This document shows, in pieces, positions 8,362 to 17,857 of a stretch of DNA of 64,000 nt. Where the stretch lies: positions 124,001-188,000 of the forward strand of contig OW818695.1 of the NCBI GenBank assembly GCA_942493345.1. Direction: 5' to 3'. Numbering within the stretch: position 1 is the stretch's first letter; every line of letters begins with the position of its first letter. The position numbers and the translations under genes are program-made. The notes under the pieces were generated by a model. That model was not told the origin of the DNA. It ran no database searches and worked only from the letters and a program-made list of their open reading frames with translations. The DNA is from GWE2-42-39 sp942493345. Its GTDB lineage: Bacteria; Bacteroidota; Bacteroidia; Bacteroidales; Prolixibacteraceae.

Positions 8362-8919
8362 TTATTTCTTCTTTTTAGGTGAAATAAACATGGTCATTCT
8401 TTTTCCTTCCAGTTGAGGCAACTGCTCAACTTTTCCTATTTCTTCAAGCTCCTGCGCAAATTTCAAAAGAAGGATCTCGCCCTGTTCTTTAAACAGAATC
8501 GCCCGTCCTTTGAAAAACACATAGGCTTTTACCTTTGCTCCTTCTTTCAGGAACTTTTCGGCATGCCTTAACTTAAACTGAAAGTCATGATCGTCGGTAT
8601 TTGGTCCGAAACGGATTTCCTTCACCACGACTTTAACAGCATTGGCTTTCATCTCCTTCTGTTTCTTTTTTTGCTGATAAAGAAACTTCTGATAATCAAT
8701 AATTTTACAAACCGGAGGATCAGCATTTGGGGAAATCTCCACAAGATCCAGTTCCAATTCATCAGCTAGCTTCCGTGCTTCGCTTAACGAAAACACACCT
8801 GGATTGTCGATATTGTCGCCAACTAAACGTACCTGATGGGCACGAATTTTTTCATTGATCTTGTGCTGCGGTGCTGCCTCGACTCTTTGCCCGCCCCGAA
8901 ATGGTCTTTTTACTGCTAT
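8362..8919 (-). CDS. infC: Translation initiation factor IF-3, apparent AUA start
   Basis: The first in-frame ATG would give only a 144-residue protein lacking most of the N-domain. Reading upstream in frame recovers the conserved IF-3 N-terminus (AVKRPFRGGQRV, then HKINEKIRAHQVRLVGDN), back to an ATA at 8917-8919. A strong GGAGG lies 8 bases before it and an in-frame stop four codons earlier, so no ATG, GTG or TTG start is available. That gives 185 residues, normal for IF-3. IF-3 checks the initiation codon and keeps subunits apart. A rare start codon in infC is the known basis of its self-repression (AUU in Escherichia coli); AUA would serve the same purpose here. Confidence 0.95.
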   Translation of the reverse strand: MAVKRPFRGGQRVEAAPQHKINEKIRAHQVRLVGDNIDNPGVFSLSEARKLADELELDLVEISPNADPPVCKIIDYQKFLYQQKKKQKEMKANAVKVVVKEIRFGPNTDDHDFQFKLRHAEKFLKEGAKVKAYVFFKGRAILFKEQGEILLLKFAQELEEIGKVEQLPQLEGKRMTMFISPKKKK

Positions 8920-8956
8920 GACTAAATCCTCCTATTATTTGTTAATAATCAAATTA

Positions 8957-10900
8957 TTAAAACGCTGACAATTGCTCTTTTACTTCGTTATTGATAAATT
9001 CAGCAAAATCATTCCAATTCATTGACCCGATATCGCCCTGCCCTTGTTTTCGCACAGAAACTGTTTGATTTTCAGCTTCTTTTTCTCCAACAACCAGCAA
9101 ATAAGGGATTCGCTTCAATTCGTTATCCCTGATCTTTCGGCCAACTTTTTCGTTCCGGTCGTCAATTAAGCTGCGAATATCGCAATTATTTAGAAAATCT
9201 GAAATACTTTGTGCATAATCGTTATACTTTTCACTAATTGGCAGAACTACCACTTGCTCAGGGGTTAACCACAGAGGAAATTTCCCTGCCGTGTGTTCAA
9301 TCAATACAGCAACGAAACGTTCCATAGAACCAAACGGGGCGCGGTGGATCATTACCGGACGGTGGCGGTTGTCGTCGGCGCCAATGTATTCAAGCTCAAA
9401 ACGTTCGGGTAAATTGTAGTCGACCTGAATGGTTCCCAACTGCCAGCTTCGGCCCAAGGCATCTTTCACCATGAAGTCAAGTTTTGGCCCGTAAAAGGCT
9501 GCTTCGCCCTGTACAGTAACTGTTTTCAGTCCTTTTTCGGCTGATGCCTCAATAATAGCTTGTTCTGCTTTATCCCAGTTTTCAGTCGATCCGATGTACT
9601 TTTCGGGCTTGTTCGGATCACGAAGCGAAATCTGGGCTGAATAATTTTCAAAGTTCAACGCCTTGAAAATGATAAAAATAATATCAATAACTTTCTTGAA
9701 TTCATCTTTAATCTGATCGGGACGGCAGAACAAGTGAGCGTCATCCTGGGTAAATCCGCGCACACGGGTCAATCCGTGCAACTCGCCACTTTGTTCGTAA
9801 CGGTAAACGGTTCCGAATTCGGCAAAGCGAACCGGAAGGTCTTTGTACGAACGCGGTTTGAAAGCGTACAATTCGCAGTGATGAGGACAGTTCATCGGTT
9901 TCAGCATGTACTCTTCGCCTTCTTCCGGAGTTTTAATTACCTGGAATGAATCGGCACCGTATTTGGCAAAATGACCTGAAGTTTTGTACAGGTTCACATC
10001 GCCAATATGTGGAGTTATTACCTGTTCGTACCCGAATTTTTTCTGAACACGTTTCAGAAAATCCTCCAATTGCAAACGCAATGCAGTCCCTTTTGGCAAC
10101 CACATCGGAAGCCCCTGCCCTACTTTCTGCGAGAAAGTAAACAGTTCCATTTCCTTACCGATTTTACGGTGGTCGCGTTTTTTGGCCTCTTCAATCAAAA
10201 CCAGGTACTCTTCCAACATTTTCTGTTTCGGAAAAGTTACCCCGTAAATACGGGTCAGCATTTTGTTTTTTTCGTTGCCCCGCCAGTAAGCGCCAGCAAT
10301 CGACATCAGTTTTACTGCCTTTATATATTCGGTATTCGGAAGGTGCGGGCCACGGCACAAATCGGTAAAATTCCCCTGATTGTACAACGAAATAGTCCCG
10401 TCTTCCAACTCGTTGATCAATTCCAGTTTCAGCACATCGCCCTTTTCTCCAAACATTTTCAAGGCTTCGGCCTTCGAAACACTTGACCGGACGATGTCGC
10501 TTTTTGCCCTCGAAAGTTCAATTATTTTAGCCTCGATTTTTTCAAGATCTTTTTCAGTCAGTTGTTTCCCTTCCGGAAGGTCGATATCGTAATAAAAACC
10601 TGTATCGACAGTAGGCCCGATCCCGAATTTCGTTCCCGGGTAGAAAAATTCAATGGCTTCGGCCATTAGGTGTGCCGATGAATGCCAGAAAGTTACCTGT
10701 CCTTCACGGTCTTCCCACTTAAACAATTTAATTTCGGCATCCTCGGTAATCGGCCGGGTTAAATCCCATGTTTCGCCGTTTACAGAAATAGCCAGTACCT
10801 CTTTTGCCAAACGGGGACTAATCGACTGTGCAATAGCCATTCCATCCACTCCGCTTTCGTATTGTCTCTGGCTATTATCCGGTAATGTTATAGTAATCAT
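8957..10900 (-). CDS. thrS: Threonine-tRNA ligase
   Basis: The full-length class II synthetase has 647 residues: N-terminal TGS domain (1-62), editing domain with the HSSAHLMAEAI metal motif, catalytic core with MKPMNCPHHCELY and HGLTRVRGFTQDDAH, and C-terminal anticodon-binding domain. It charges tRNA-Thr and hydrolyses mischarged Ser-tRNA-Thr. I use the ATG at 10898-10900; a TTG sits one codon earlier. It leads the operon thrS-infC-rpmI-rplT from a near-consensus promoter at 10935-10967. Confidence 0.99.
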   Translation of the reverse strand: MITITLPDNSQRQYESGVDGMAIAQSISPRLAKEVLAISVNGETWDLTRPITEDAEIKLFKWEDREGQVTFWHSSAHLMAEAIEFFYPGTKFGIGPTVDTGFYYDIDLPEGKQLTEKDLEKIEAKIIELSRAKSDIVRSSVSKAEALKMFGEKGDVLKLELINELEDGTISLYNQGNFTDLCRGPHLPNTEYIKAVKLMSIAGAYWRGNEKNKMLTRIYGVTFPKQKMLEEYLVLIEEAKKRDHRKIGKEMELFTFSQKVGQGLPMWLPKGTALRLQLEDFLKRVQKKFGYEQVITPHIGDVNLYKTSGHFAKYGADSFQVIKTPEEGEEYMLKPMNCPHHCELYAFKPRSYKDLPVRFAEFGTVYRYEQSGELHGLTRVRGFTQDDAHLFCRPDQIKDEFKKVIDIIFIIFKALNFENYSAQISLRDPNKPEKYIGSTENWDKAEQAIIEASAEKGLKTVTVQGEAAFYGPKLDFMVKDALGRSWQLGTIQVDYNLPERFELEYIGADDNRHRPVMIHRAPFGSMERFVAVLIEHTAGKFPLWLTPEQVVVLPISEKYNDYAQSISDFLNNCDIRSLIDDRNEKVGRKIRDNELKRIPYLLVVGEKEAENQTVSVRKQGQGDIGSMNWNDFAEFINNEVKEQLSAF

Positions 10901-10934
10901 CAACTAACTTTTAATGTTCTTAAAATTCAGGCTG

Positions 10935-10967
10935 CAAAGATAATATTATTCAATGATTTCAGGCAAA
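10935..10967 (-). promoter_or_regulatory. Promoter of the thrS-infC-rpmI-rplT operon
   Basis: Read on the minus strand, TTTG at 10964-10967 and TATCTTTG at 10935-10942 are 21 bases apart. This matches the Bacteroidota consensus TTTG-N19..21-TAnnTTTG. The -7 box ends 34 bases before the thrS ATG. Confidence 0.7.
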
Positions 10968-11042
10968 CTGCGCAGTAAATTTCTTTTTGTACTGAAAAAA
11001 TTAAAACACTTAAGGACAGGATGTTTTCAAATGTTCTGGAAT

Positions 11043-11074
11043 AAAAAAAGCCACCGTTCATAAAAACGATAGCT
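11043..11074 (-). terminator. Intrinsic terminator of the thioesterase gene
   Basis: On the minus strand AGCTATCGTT pairs with AACGGTGGCT over 10 bp, including two G-U pairs, around a 6-base loop, and is followed by T7. It lies between the end of the thioesterase gene and the thrS promoter. Confidence 0.75.
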
Positions 11075-11194
11075 CAATATTTTACGAACTTCTTGTCATA
11101 TAAACTGAATCTGATAAAAAATGAGAGTTCAATTGAACCAGATACATTGCAAATTATCGTCACATGCCAAAATAAAAGGTGGTTGTTTATTGGA

Positions 11195-11629
11195 TTATTT
11201 GCTTTTCAACGCTTTTGCTTGTTCATACAAATCTTTTTCTTCACCAGTCTGTGGTTCAACAATAATGTGGTGTGGCGTCGGCTTCGTATTTTCATCAACA
11301 TGAATAAAAGTAATAAAACCACTTACAACAAATTCGTCGGCATTGCCTTTTGTCATTTTAATATACGCAACAAAGCTGCTTCTTCCTGCATATACAATTC
11401 GTGAAGAGAACTTGACAATTTCTCCAGGCCTTACAGGTTGAGTAAAATACATCCCATGAATTTTCAGGCAAACGACATTGTCTGGTGCAACCAATGATGC
11501 AGCAGCCAAAAACCCCGATTCGACAAACCACTCGGCAGTTCTCCCTGCAAACAATGTTTTGTGATGATTTAAGTCTTCTCCTTTTACCAACCTTGTGGTA
11601 ATGACTTCTTTTATTGCATTTGTTGCCAT
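11195..11629 (-). CDS. Acyl-CoA thioesterase (hotdog fold, YciA-like)
   Basis: From the chosen ATG the protein has 144 residues and one hotdog domain. NHHKTLFAGRTAEW and the helix after it match the acyl-CoA thioester hydrolase (YciA/ACOT) group, where this region holds the catalytic acidic or amide residue. GFITFIHVDENTKPTPHH near the C-terminus is also typical. Family members hydrolyse acyl-CoA esters in the cytoplasm. I start at MATNAIKE (11629) because the 17 extra upstream residues look unlike the family. It is monocistronic, with its own terminator. Confidence 0.85.
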   Translation of the reverse strand: MATNAIKEVITTRLVKGEDLNHHKTLFAGRTAEWFVESGFLAAASLVAPDNVVCLKIHGMYFTQPVRPGEIVKFSSRIVYAGRSSFVAYIKMTKGNADEFVVSGFITFIHVDENTKPTPHHIIVEPQTGEEKDLYEQAKALKSK

Positions 11630-11887
11630 TTCTGTTTTTTGAAAATTATTCTGCAAGTTTAGGAACAATTTATTAATCAAGGTATCAAAAAATAATATTT
11701 TAACCGTATGTGAAGTTTATAAAACAGGAATTTATTGTGATCATAAGATTCCGGATTGCGCCGAAATAAAGGAAGAAAGGCCGGATGAGCTTTTTAACCG
11801 CAATTCACTTCCTGTCTTACGACTTTTCACTTACTGCTTACGACTATTTCCGAAAGAACTTTATCTTTAACTGTTCAAACAAAAGCG

Positions 11888-14800
11888 ATGGCCCAATTAA
11901 AAATATACAAAGCGTCGGCAGGCTCGGGGAAAACATTCCGGCTGGCAGTCGATTACCTGAAATTAATCCTGAAAAACGAAGCAGCGTACCGGCACATTCT
12001 GGCGGTAACCTTTACCAACAAGGCCACTGCGGAAATGAAATCGCGCGTGCTGAATGAACTGTACGAGCTTTCGACGGGTAAAAACACGGCCTATCTGCAA
12101 ACCCTAAAAGCGGAACTGGGTATGCCCGAATGGGAAATTGCCGAGCGTGCAAAAAAGTCGCTGAACCGCATCCTGCACGATTATTCGCGTTTTTCGATCA
12201 CCACCATTGACAGCTTTTTCCAGCGGGTGATAAAGGCATTTAATCGCGAACTGGGCATCAACTCAGCTTACAGTGTCGAGTTGGATGAAAATGCTATTTT
12301 GGATGAAGCGGTCGACCGGTTGGTGCTTTCGGTGGAAGAAGATTTGCGCCTGCGTGCCTGGCTGAAGGAATTTGCCGAAAATAAAATTACCGAGGGCCGC
12401 GGCTGGAACCTGAAAGCAGATATTCTCGATCTGGGCAAAGAAATTTACAACGATTCGTTCCGCAGCCTGAACGAAGAACTATACGAAAAACTCAACGATA
12501 AAACGTTTATTTCGGACTACCGCAGCGAACTGAACAAGATCGTTCATTCGTTTCAAAAAACCATGCAGGGTTATGGCAATGGCGGCAATTCAATTATGGC
12601 TGAAAACGGGTTGACAGCAGATGATTTCAAACGCAAAAAAAGCGGGCCTGCCAACAGTTTCAACAAACTGGCCGACGGCGATTATTCATTCACTGCAACC
12701 GCACTGAAAGCCGCAACCGACGTAGAAGAATGGTACGTAAAAAATGCCGAAGAACGGGTAAAATCGGTCAGCGAAAAACTGATGACCGTACTGCGCAATG
12801 CGGTTGAATTTTACGAAAAGAATATCCGGGATTACAATACCGCCTGTTTAATCACCAGCCAGTTGTATGTGCTGGGCATTCTGGTCGACCTGCGCAGGAT
12901 GGTGCGCGAAATTTGCCAGGAGAAAGGCATTGTGCTGATCTCCGATTCCGGCCATTTCATCAAGGAAATCATTGATGGTTCCGACACGCCGTTTGTGTAC
13001 GAAAAAACCGGGGTGGTGTACAACCATTTCATGATCGACGAGTTTCAAGACACCTCGTCTTTGCAATGGGAGAATTTCCGACCACTGGTGCTGAATTCGC
13101 TGGCCGAAGACCATTACAACCTAGTGGTGGGCGATGTAAAACAGGCCATTTACCGCTGGCGAAAGGGCGACTGGAACCTGCTGGCCGGTAAGCTGAACGA
13201 ATCGCTTGGCATTTTTGGCGCCGAACACGAGGTACTCAATAAAAACTGGCGCAGTTGCGGAAATATCATCCGGCTGAACAACACCATCTTCACGCTGGCC
13301 CCGGCCATCCTTCAGCGCCATTTTGAAGGCGAACTGGAAGAAATCGACCTGCCCGACGTTTCCGGATTAATACCGGTTGCTGAAATTTATGCCGACCGGC
13401 TTCAGCAGATTGCCAAAACGGAACTGGCCGACGAGGGCTTCTTCAGGATAAAATTTCTGGAAGCTGCGCGCGACAAACAGGAAGAAAATGATGAACGGAT
13501 CAAAAGTGAATTGCTCGAACAGATAAAAAGTTTGCAAACCAAAGGAATTCCGGCGCGCCGGATTGCGGTGCTGGTGCGTGAAAAAAAAGAAGCCCGCGCG
13601 ATTGCCGAACTGTTTCTTGCCGAGAAAAACAAGCCCGAAAACAGCGCATTCAATTTCGATATTCTTTCCAACGAATCGCTGTACCTGAACAATTCGCGGC
13701 TGGTGGGTTTTGTGGTTTCCATGATGCGCTATTTCCTGAATCCCGAAGACCCGATCATTCTGGCAACGCTCAACTATTCCTATTATTCCTACCTCTACCC
13801 GATTTTAAGCCATGCCGACGCTTTGCCTGATTTTTCTGAAGCGAAAAAAACACAAGCAACGCTCGACTTCACACAGGCTTATCAACCCGGTATTACCGGG
13901 CAGTTCGAAGATATGGAGAACGCCGGAAACGGGTTTGTCCGCTTTCTGAAAAGCGAAACATTTCATCAACTGGTAAGCGCAAAGTCGCTGCAGGAAATGG
14001 TGTACAGCATCAGCGAAAAATTCAGCCTGTTCTGTATAAAAAATGAACTGGCTTATTTGCAGGCGTTCATCGATCAGTTGGCGGCTTTCGAGCGCGGCAA
14101 TGCGTCGGAAGTCACCTCGTTCCTGAACTGGTGGGACGACAATGCCGACAAAATCACCATTCCGGTGGCCGACACGATTGACGCGATCAATATTCTCACC
14201 ATTCACAAATCGAAAGGGCTGGAATTCGACCATGTTTTTATTCCGTTCTGCGACTGGTCGATGCAGCCCAAACCCAACCATGCGCCGCTGCTTTGGTGCG
14301 CCCCCGGCCGGCCGCCTTTCGACGGACTGAAACTGGTTCCGGTGAAATACGGGAAACAGTTGGCAAAATCCATTTTCAGCAACGAATTTTTCACCGAGAA
14401 ATTCAATACCTATATCGATAACCTGAACCTACTTTACGTGGCGTTTACCCGCGCCAAATCGGGTCTGTACGTGTGGTCGCAAACCACAGGAAAAATGAAC
14501 ACGGTGGGCGATCTGCTGCAAAAAACAGTGGAGCAAAACCTCGGTATTTCCGACGATCTTTTAAAACTGAACGAGCTATTCGACGAGTCGCAGTCGCTGG
14601 TTGAATTTGGCCGTTTTTACAAGAATGAAATAAAAACGGAGAGCAAAGTTCAGAATATTCTGCTCGACCGGTTTGGCTTTGCCGATTTTCGCAAACACTT
14701 GTCGATACGAAAAAACACGCAGGACTTTTTCAATCCGGAAGAAAAATGGGCCGGTGCGATTAACAAAGGAAAAATCATTCACGAGATTTTGTCGGGCATC

Positions 14801-15181
14801 AGGCACCGCGACGAACTGGAGAGTTCAGTACGAAAAGCCGTGTTTGCCGGGAAAATTTCGGAGTCGCAGGCCGAAATGTACATCAGTGAAATCAGCGGAA
14901 TGCTGAACGATCCGGAGGTGGCCGAATGGTTCGACGGAACCTGCCGGGTGATTAACGAACGCAACATCCTGAACAACGGTCCGCAGGGGATGAAACGCCC
15001 CGACCGGATGATGCTGAAAGGCGACCAGATGATTGTAGTCGACTACAAATCGGGCGAGCACGAACCGGAAAAATACAAAAGCCAGGTTCGCTCGTACATG
15101 ACCCTGCTGAAACAATGCGGCTACCCGGATGTGAAAGGCTACTTGTGGTACACGAAATTTAACCGAAGGGTGGAAGTGTGA
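11888..15181 (+). CDS. UvrD/RecB-type helicase-nuclease (AddA-like)
   Basis: The 1097-residue superfamily 1 helicase starts with Walker A ASAGSGKT (about 10-17). MIDEFQDTSSLQW is motif II, ILTIHKSKGLEFDHVFIPF motif V and LLYVAFTRAKSGLYV motif VI. Near the C-terminus, DRMMLKGDQMIVVDYKSGEH is the core of a PD-(D/E)XK nuclease. The domain order is that of RecB and AddA, which resect double-strand breaks for RecA. No AddB/RecC-like partner is encoded next to it, so the partner is elsewhere or absent. The coding sequence looks richer in G+C than much of the window. Confidence 0.92.
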   Translation: MAQLKIYKASAGSGKTFRLAVDYLKLILKNEAAYRHILAVTFTNKATAEMKSRVLNELYELSTGKNTAYLQTLKAELGMPEWEIAERAKKSLNRILHDYSRFSITTIDSFFQRVIKAFNRELGINSAYSVELDENAILDEAVDRLVLSVEEDLRLRAWLKEFAENKITEGRGWNLKADILDLGKEIYNDSFRSLNEELYEKLNDKTFISDYRSELNKIVHSFQKTMQGYGNGGNSIMAENGLTADDFKRKKSGPANSFNKLADGDYSFTATALKAATDVEEWYVKNAEERVKSVSEKLMTVLRNAVEFYEKNIRDYNTACLITSQLYVLGILVDLRRMVREICQEKGIVLISDSGHFIKEIIDGSDTPFVYEKTGVVYNHFMIDEFQDTSSLQWENFRPLVLNSLAEDHYNLVVGDVKQAIYRWRKGDWNLLAGKLNESLGIFGAEHEVLNKNWRSCGNIIRLNNTIFTLAPAILQRHFEGELEEIDLPDVSGLIPVAEIYADRLQQIAKTELADEGFFRIKFLEAARDKQEENDERIKSELLEQIKSLQTKGIPARRIAVLVREKKEARAIAELFLAEKNKPENSAFNFDILSNESLYLNNSRLVGFVVSMMRYFLNPEDPIILATLNYSYYSYLYPILSHADALPDFSEAKKTQATLDFTQAYQPGITGQFEDMENAGNGFVRFLKSETFHQLVSAKSLQEMVYSISEKFSLFCIKNELAYLQAFIDQLAAFERGNASEVTSFLNWWDDNADKITIPVADTIDAINILTIHKSKGLEFDHVFIPFCDWSMQPKPNHAPLLWCAPGRPPFDGLKLVPVKYGKQLAKSIFSNEFFTEKFNTYIDNLNLLYVAFTRAKSGLYVWSQTTGKMNTVGDLLQKTVEQNLGISDDLLKLNELFDESQSLVEFGRFYKNEIKTESKVQNILLDRFGFADFRKHLSIRKNTQDFFNPEEKWAGAINKGKIIHEILSGIRHRDELESSVRKAVFAGKISESQAEMYISEISGMLNDPEVAEWFDGTCRVINERNILNNGPQGMKRPDRMMLKGDQMIVVDYKSGEHEPEKYKSQVRSYMTLLKQCGYPDVKGYLWYTKFNRRVEV

Positions 15182-15249
15182 GACACCTCCTCTGCCAGCC
15201 TTTCCCCAAAAGAAAAGAAGTCTATCGTAACAAGTGAAATTACAGGCGA

Positions 15250-17739
15250 TTAGTTATCCAGTTCCACAATGGTAATTCCCGAACCGCCAAAATCGACATG
15301 CTCGTCGCGGAACGATTTTACTACCGGGTCGGATTTCAAATAGGCACGGATCACTTCTTTCAGAATGCCGTTGCCTTTACCGTGTAAAATACGCAGTTCA
15401 TGAAAATTCAACATGACCGCATCGTCGATAAACGACTGGATATTGGGAATTGCCTCTTCGGCGCGCTGCCCGCGAATATCGACCTCGGTTTTAAAGTTGA
15501 GCCGTTTCTCTGAAAGGTTTTTTGTGATGTTGCTCAATGTCTGATTGTATCGTTTTACTTCGCGTTTGGCCTCGTTGTTGCTGATCTTTTCCAGCTTCGG
15601 ACGGTCGATAGTTGTACGCAGTTGGCCGAAAGCAACTACCACTTTTTTCTCGCTCAATTCGATGATCTCTCCAATATTGAATTGACCAATGATGCGCACA
15701 TGATCGCCAATTTGCCATTCATCGACAACTGACTCAATCGGTTTTTTCTCTTCCTTTTTTTCTTGCGGCCTGCGTTGGTTGCGACGTTTTTCCTTTTCAC
15801 GCAATTGCTGTATTTTTCGGTCAATCTGTTCATCTTCTGATGAATCGTCTTTATAAACTTCCTCTTTAAACAAATTCAGCTCAGCCCGTAACTTTTTTGT
15901 TTTCTCCTTTTCAGCCTGACTTTCCCTGATTCCAAAAATGGTATTTTCAATCCGTTTGTTGGCTTCGGCCAGAACCTGCGCCGCTTCTTCTTTTGCTTTC
16001 TGAAGAATTTCTTTCCGCAAGTGTTTTATTTCCTTCAATTCTGCTTCATATTTTTCAGCCTGATCGTCGAGAATTTTTTCGACCTTGCGGATACGTTGCC
16101 GTTTTTCTTCCCAATAGTGTTTGTCGCGCGTGATGTTGCGAAGGTGTTTGTCGAAATCGACATGCTCCTGCCCTACTTTTTTGCTGGCATCTTCAATAAT
16201 TTCTTCCGGCAGACCTATTTTACGGGCAATTTCGAAAGCAAACGAACTGCCCGGCTTCCCGATCTGAAGCATAAAAAGCGGCTGCATCCGGTTCGAATCG
16301 TACAACATGGCGCCATTTTCAATTCCTTCGGACGATGCGGCAAAATGTTTCAGGTTGCTATAGTGGGTTGTGATCACGCCGAAAGCACGAATTTTCGCCA
16401 GCCGGTCGAGAATAGCCTCGGCAATAGCGCCTCCCAGCGCCGGTTCGGTACCGGTACCAAATTCATCGATCAGTATCAGTGTTTTGTCGTTCGCATTTTT
16501 CACGAAAAATTTCATGTTCAGCAAATGCGAGCTGTAGGTACTCAAATCGTTCTCGATGGATTGTTCGTCTCCGATGTCGATAAATATTTTTTCGAAGATG
16601 CCGGTTTTACTGCCATCCTGAACGGGAACCAGCAAACCGCACTGCAACATGTATTGAAGCAGCCCGACGGTTTTCAGGCAAACCGATTTTCCACCGGCAT
16701 TCGGCCCCGAAATAAGCAGAATATGTTTCTGATCGTCCAGTTTTATATTCAGCGGAACAACAGCACGCTGTTCACGGGCGAGTTTTTTCTGCAAAATCGG
16801 GTGAACCGCGCCAAACCATTCGAGGCGGCAACGGTTTTCAAATTCAGGTTGAACGGCATCCATTTCATTTGCCAGTGTGGCTTTCGAGCGGATAAAATCG
16901 ATCTTCCCAAGGAAAAGATACGCCCCCGACAGTTCGTCGACATACGGACGAATATCGTTTGAAAATGCCACCAGGATGCTTATAATCTCCCGTTTCTCTG
17001 CATATTCCAGCTCCCTGATCTGGTTGTTCATTTCCACCACTTCGGCTGGCTCGATATAGGCTGTTTTTCCGGTTGCCGATTCATCGTGGACAATCCCGCT
17101 GAGTTTTCGTTTCATTGCTGAAGATACCGGAATAACAGCACGTCCGTCACGAATTGCCACCGAGGCATCTTCATCGACCAAACCTTCGCTTTGCGCTTTT
17201 CGCAAAATGGAATGGAGCTTCTTCGAAACATTGGATTGCTTGCTCAGAAGTTCTTTCCGGATGCGGGCTAACTCGGGCGATGCATTATCTTTAATCGTCC
17301 CCAGCTTCGTTAAAATAGTATCAATCCGGCCAAGTACATACGGAAACATCTGGACTTCGACCAGTAGTTCTTTCAGGCAGGGATAATTTTCTTCGTTTGC
17401 ATTCTTCAGAAAACGAACAATGGAACTGATGGTTTCCAGCGAGCGTTTCAGGTCGAACAACTCAAACACTTCGAGGAAGCGCCCTTCGATGCGGATTTTA
17501 TGCAATGCCTGGCGCAAATCGAAATAATAACTGGTCGGAAAATTATCGGTTTCCTGAATAATACGAATGAACTCGGAAGCAAGCGACAAGTTTCTTTTGA
17601 TGCTTTCATAATCGTTCTGAAAACAAAGTCCATCGACCTGTTCCCGTCCCAAATCGCTCAGGCATCGCGACTTTAATAGTTCACGAACTTTATCGAAGCC
17701 GATCTTTAATTCAAAATTTTCAGGAAATATAAATGCCAT
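15250..17739 (-). CDS. mutS2: Endonuclease MutS2
   Basis: The 829-residue protein has the MutS core and lever regions, Walker A GPNAGGKS (345-352), Walker B LILIDE (421-426), a long coiled coil (about 520-640) and a C-terminal Smr nuclease domain with DIRGQRAEE and LHGKGNG. The mismatch-recognition domain I of MutS is missing, as expected. MutS2 binds branched DNA and suppresses recombination, and in some bacteria it also splits collided ribosomes. The ATG at 17739 is chosen because a -7 promoter box lies at 17759-17766, inside the slightly longer open frame. It is convergent with the helicase-nuclease gene. Confidence 0.96.
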   Translation of the reverse strand: MAFIFPENFELKIGFDKVRELLKSRCLSDLGREQVDGLCFQNDYESIKRNLSLASEFIRIIQETDNFPTSYYFDLRQALHKIRIEGRFLEVFELFDLKRSLETISSIVRFLKNANEENYPCLKELLVEVQMFPYVLGRIDTILTKLGTIKDNASPELARIRKELLSKQSNVSKKLHSILRKAQSEGLVDEDASVAIRDGRAVIPVSSAMKRKLSGIVHDESATGKTAYIEPAEVVEMNNQIRELEYAEKREIISILVAFSNDIRPYVDELSGAYLFLGKIDFIRSKATLANEMDAVQPEFENRCRLEWFGAVHPILQKKLAREQRAVVPLNIKLDDQKHILLISGPNAGGKSVCLKTVGLLQYMLQCGLLVPVQDGSKTGIFEKIFIDIGDEQSIENDLSTYSSHLLNMKFFVKNANDKTLILIDEFGTGTEPALGGAIAEAILDRLAKIRAFGVITTHYSNLKHFAASSEGIENGAMLYDSNRMQPLFMLQIGKPGSSFAFEIARKIGLPEEIIEDASKKVGQEHVDFDKHLRNITRDKHYWEEKRQRIRKVEKILDDQAEKYEAELKEIKHLRKEILQKAKEEAAQVLAEANKRIENTIFGIRESQAEKEKTKKLRAELNLFKEEVYKDDSSEDEQIDRKIQQLREKEKRRNQRRPQEKKEEKKPIESVVDEWQIGDHVRIIGQFNIGEIIELSEKKVVVAFGQLRTTIDRPKLEKISNNEAKREVKRYNQTLSNITKNLSEKRLNFKTEVDIRGQRAEEAIPNIQSFIDDAVMLNFHELRILHGKGNGILKEVIRAYLKSDPVVKSFRDEHVDFGGSGITIVELDN

Positions 17740-17758
17740 TCGTAAATTTTTTCGATGG

Positions 17759-17766
17759 CAAAAGTA
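17759..17766 (-). promoter_or_regulatory. Putative -7 element of mutS2
   Basis: On the minus strand TACTTTTG matches TAnnTTTG and lies 19 bases before the ATG at 17739. Its position argues against the longer open frame starting at 17769. Confidence 0.5.
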
Positions 17767-17857
17767 CAAAGAAGATCATGGATCAGAAATAATTATTCAG
17801 GTTTCTGCCTGAGTAGCGGTCAAATTCAAAAAACTTCCCCGATAAAATTAAACCGGC

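Noticed and set aside
10904..11194. Threonyl T-box or other riboswitch before thrS
   Set aside because: The promoter lies only about 35 bases from the ATG, leaving no room for a structured leader.
16021..16962. 313-codon open frame opposite mutS2
   Set aside because: Exactly antisense to a certain gene; its composition (rich in Phe, Gln and Asn) is that of a shadow frame and no motif is present.
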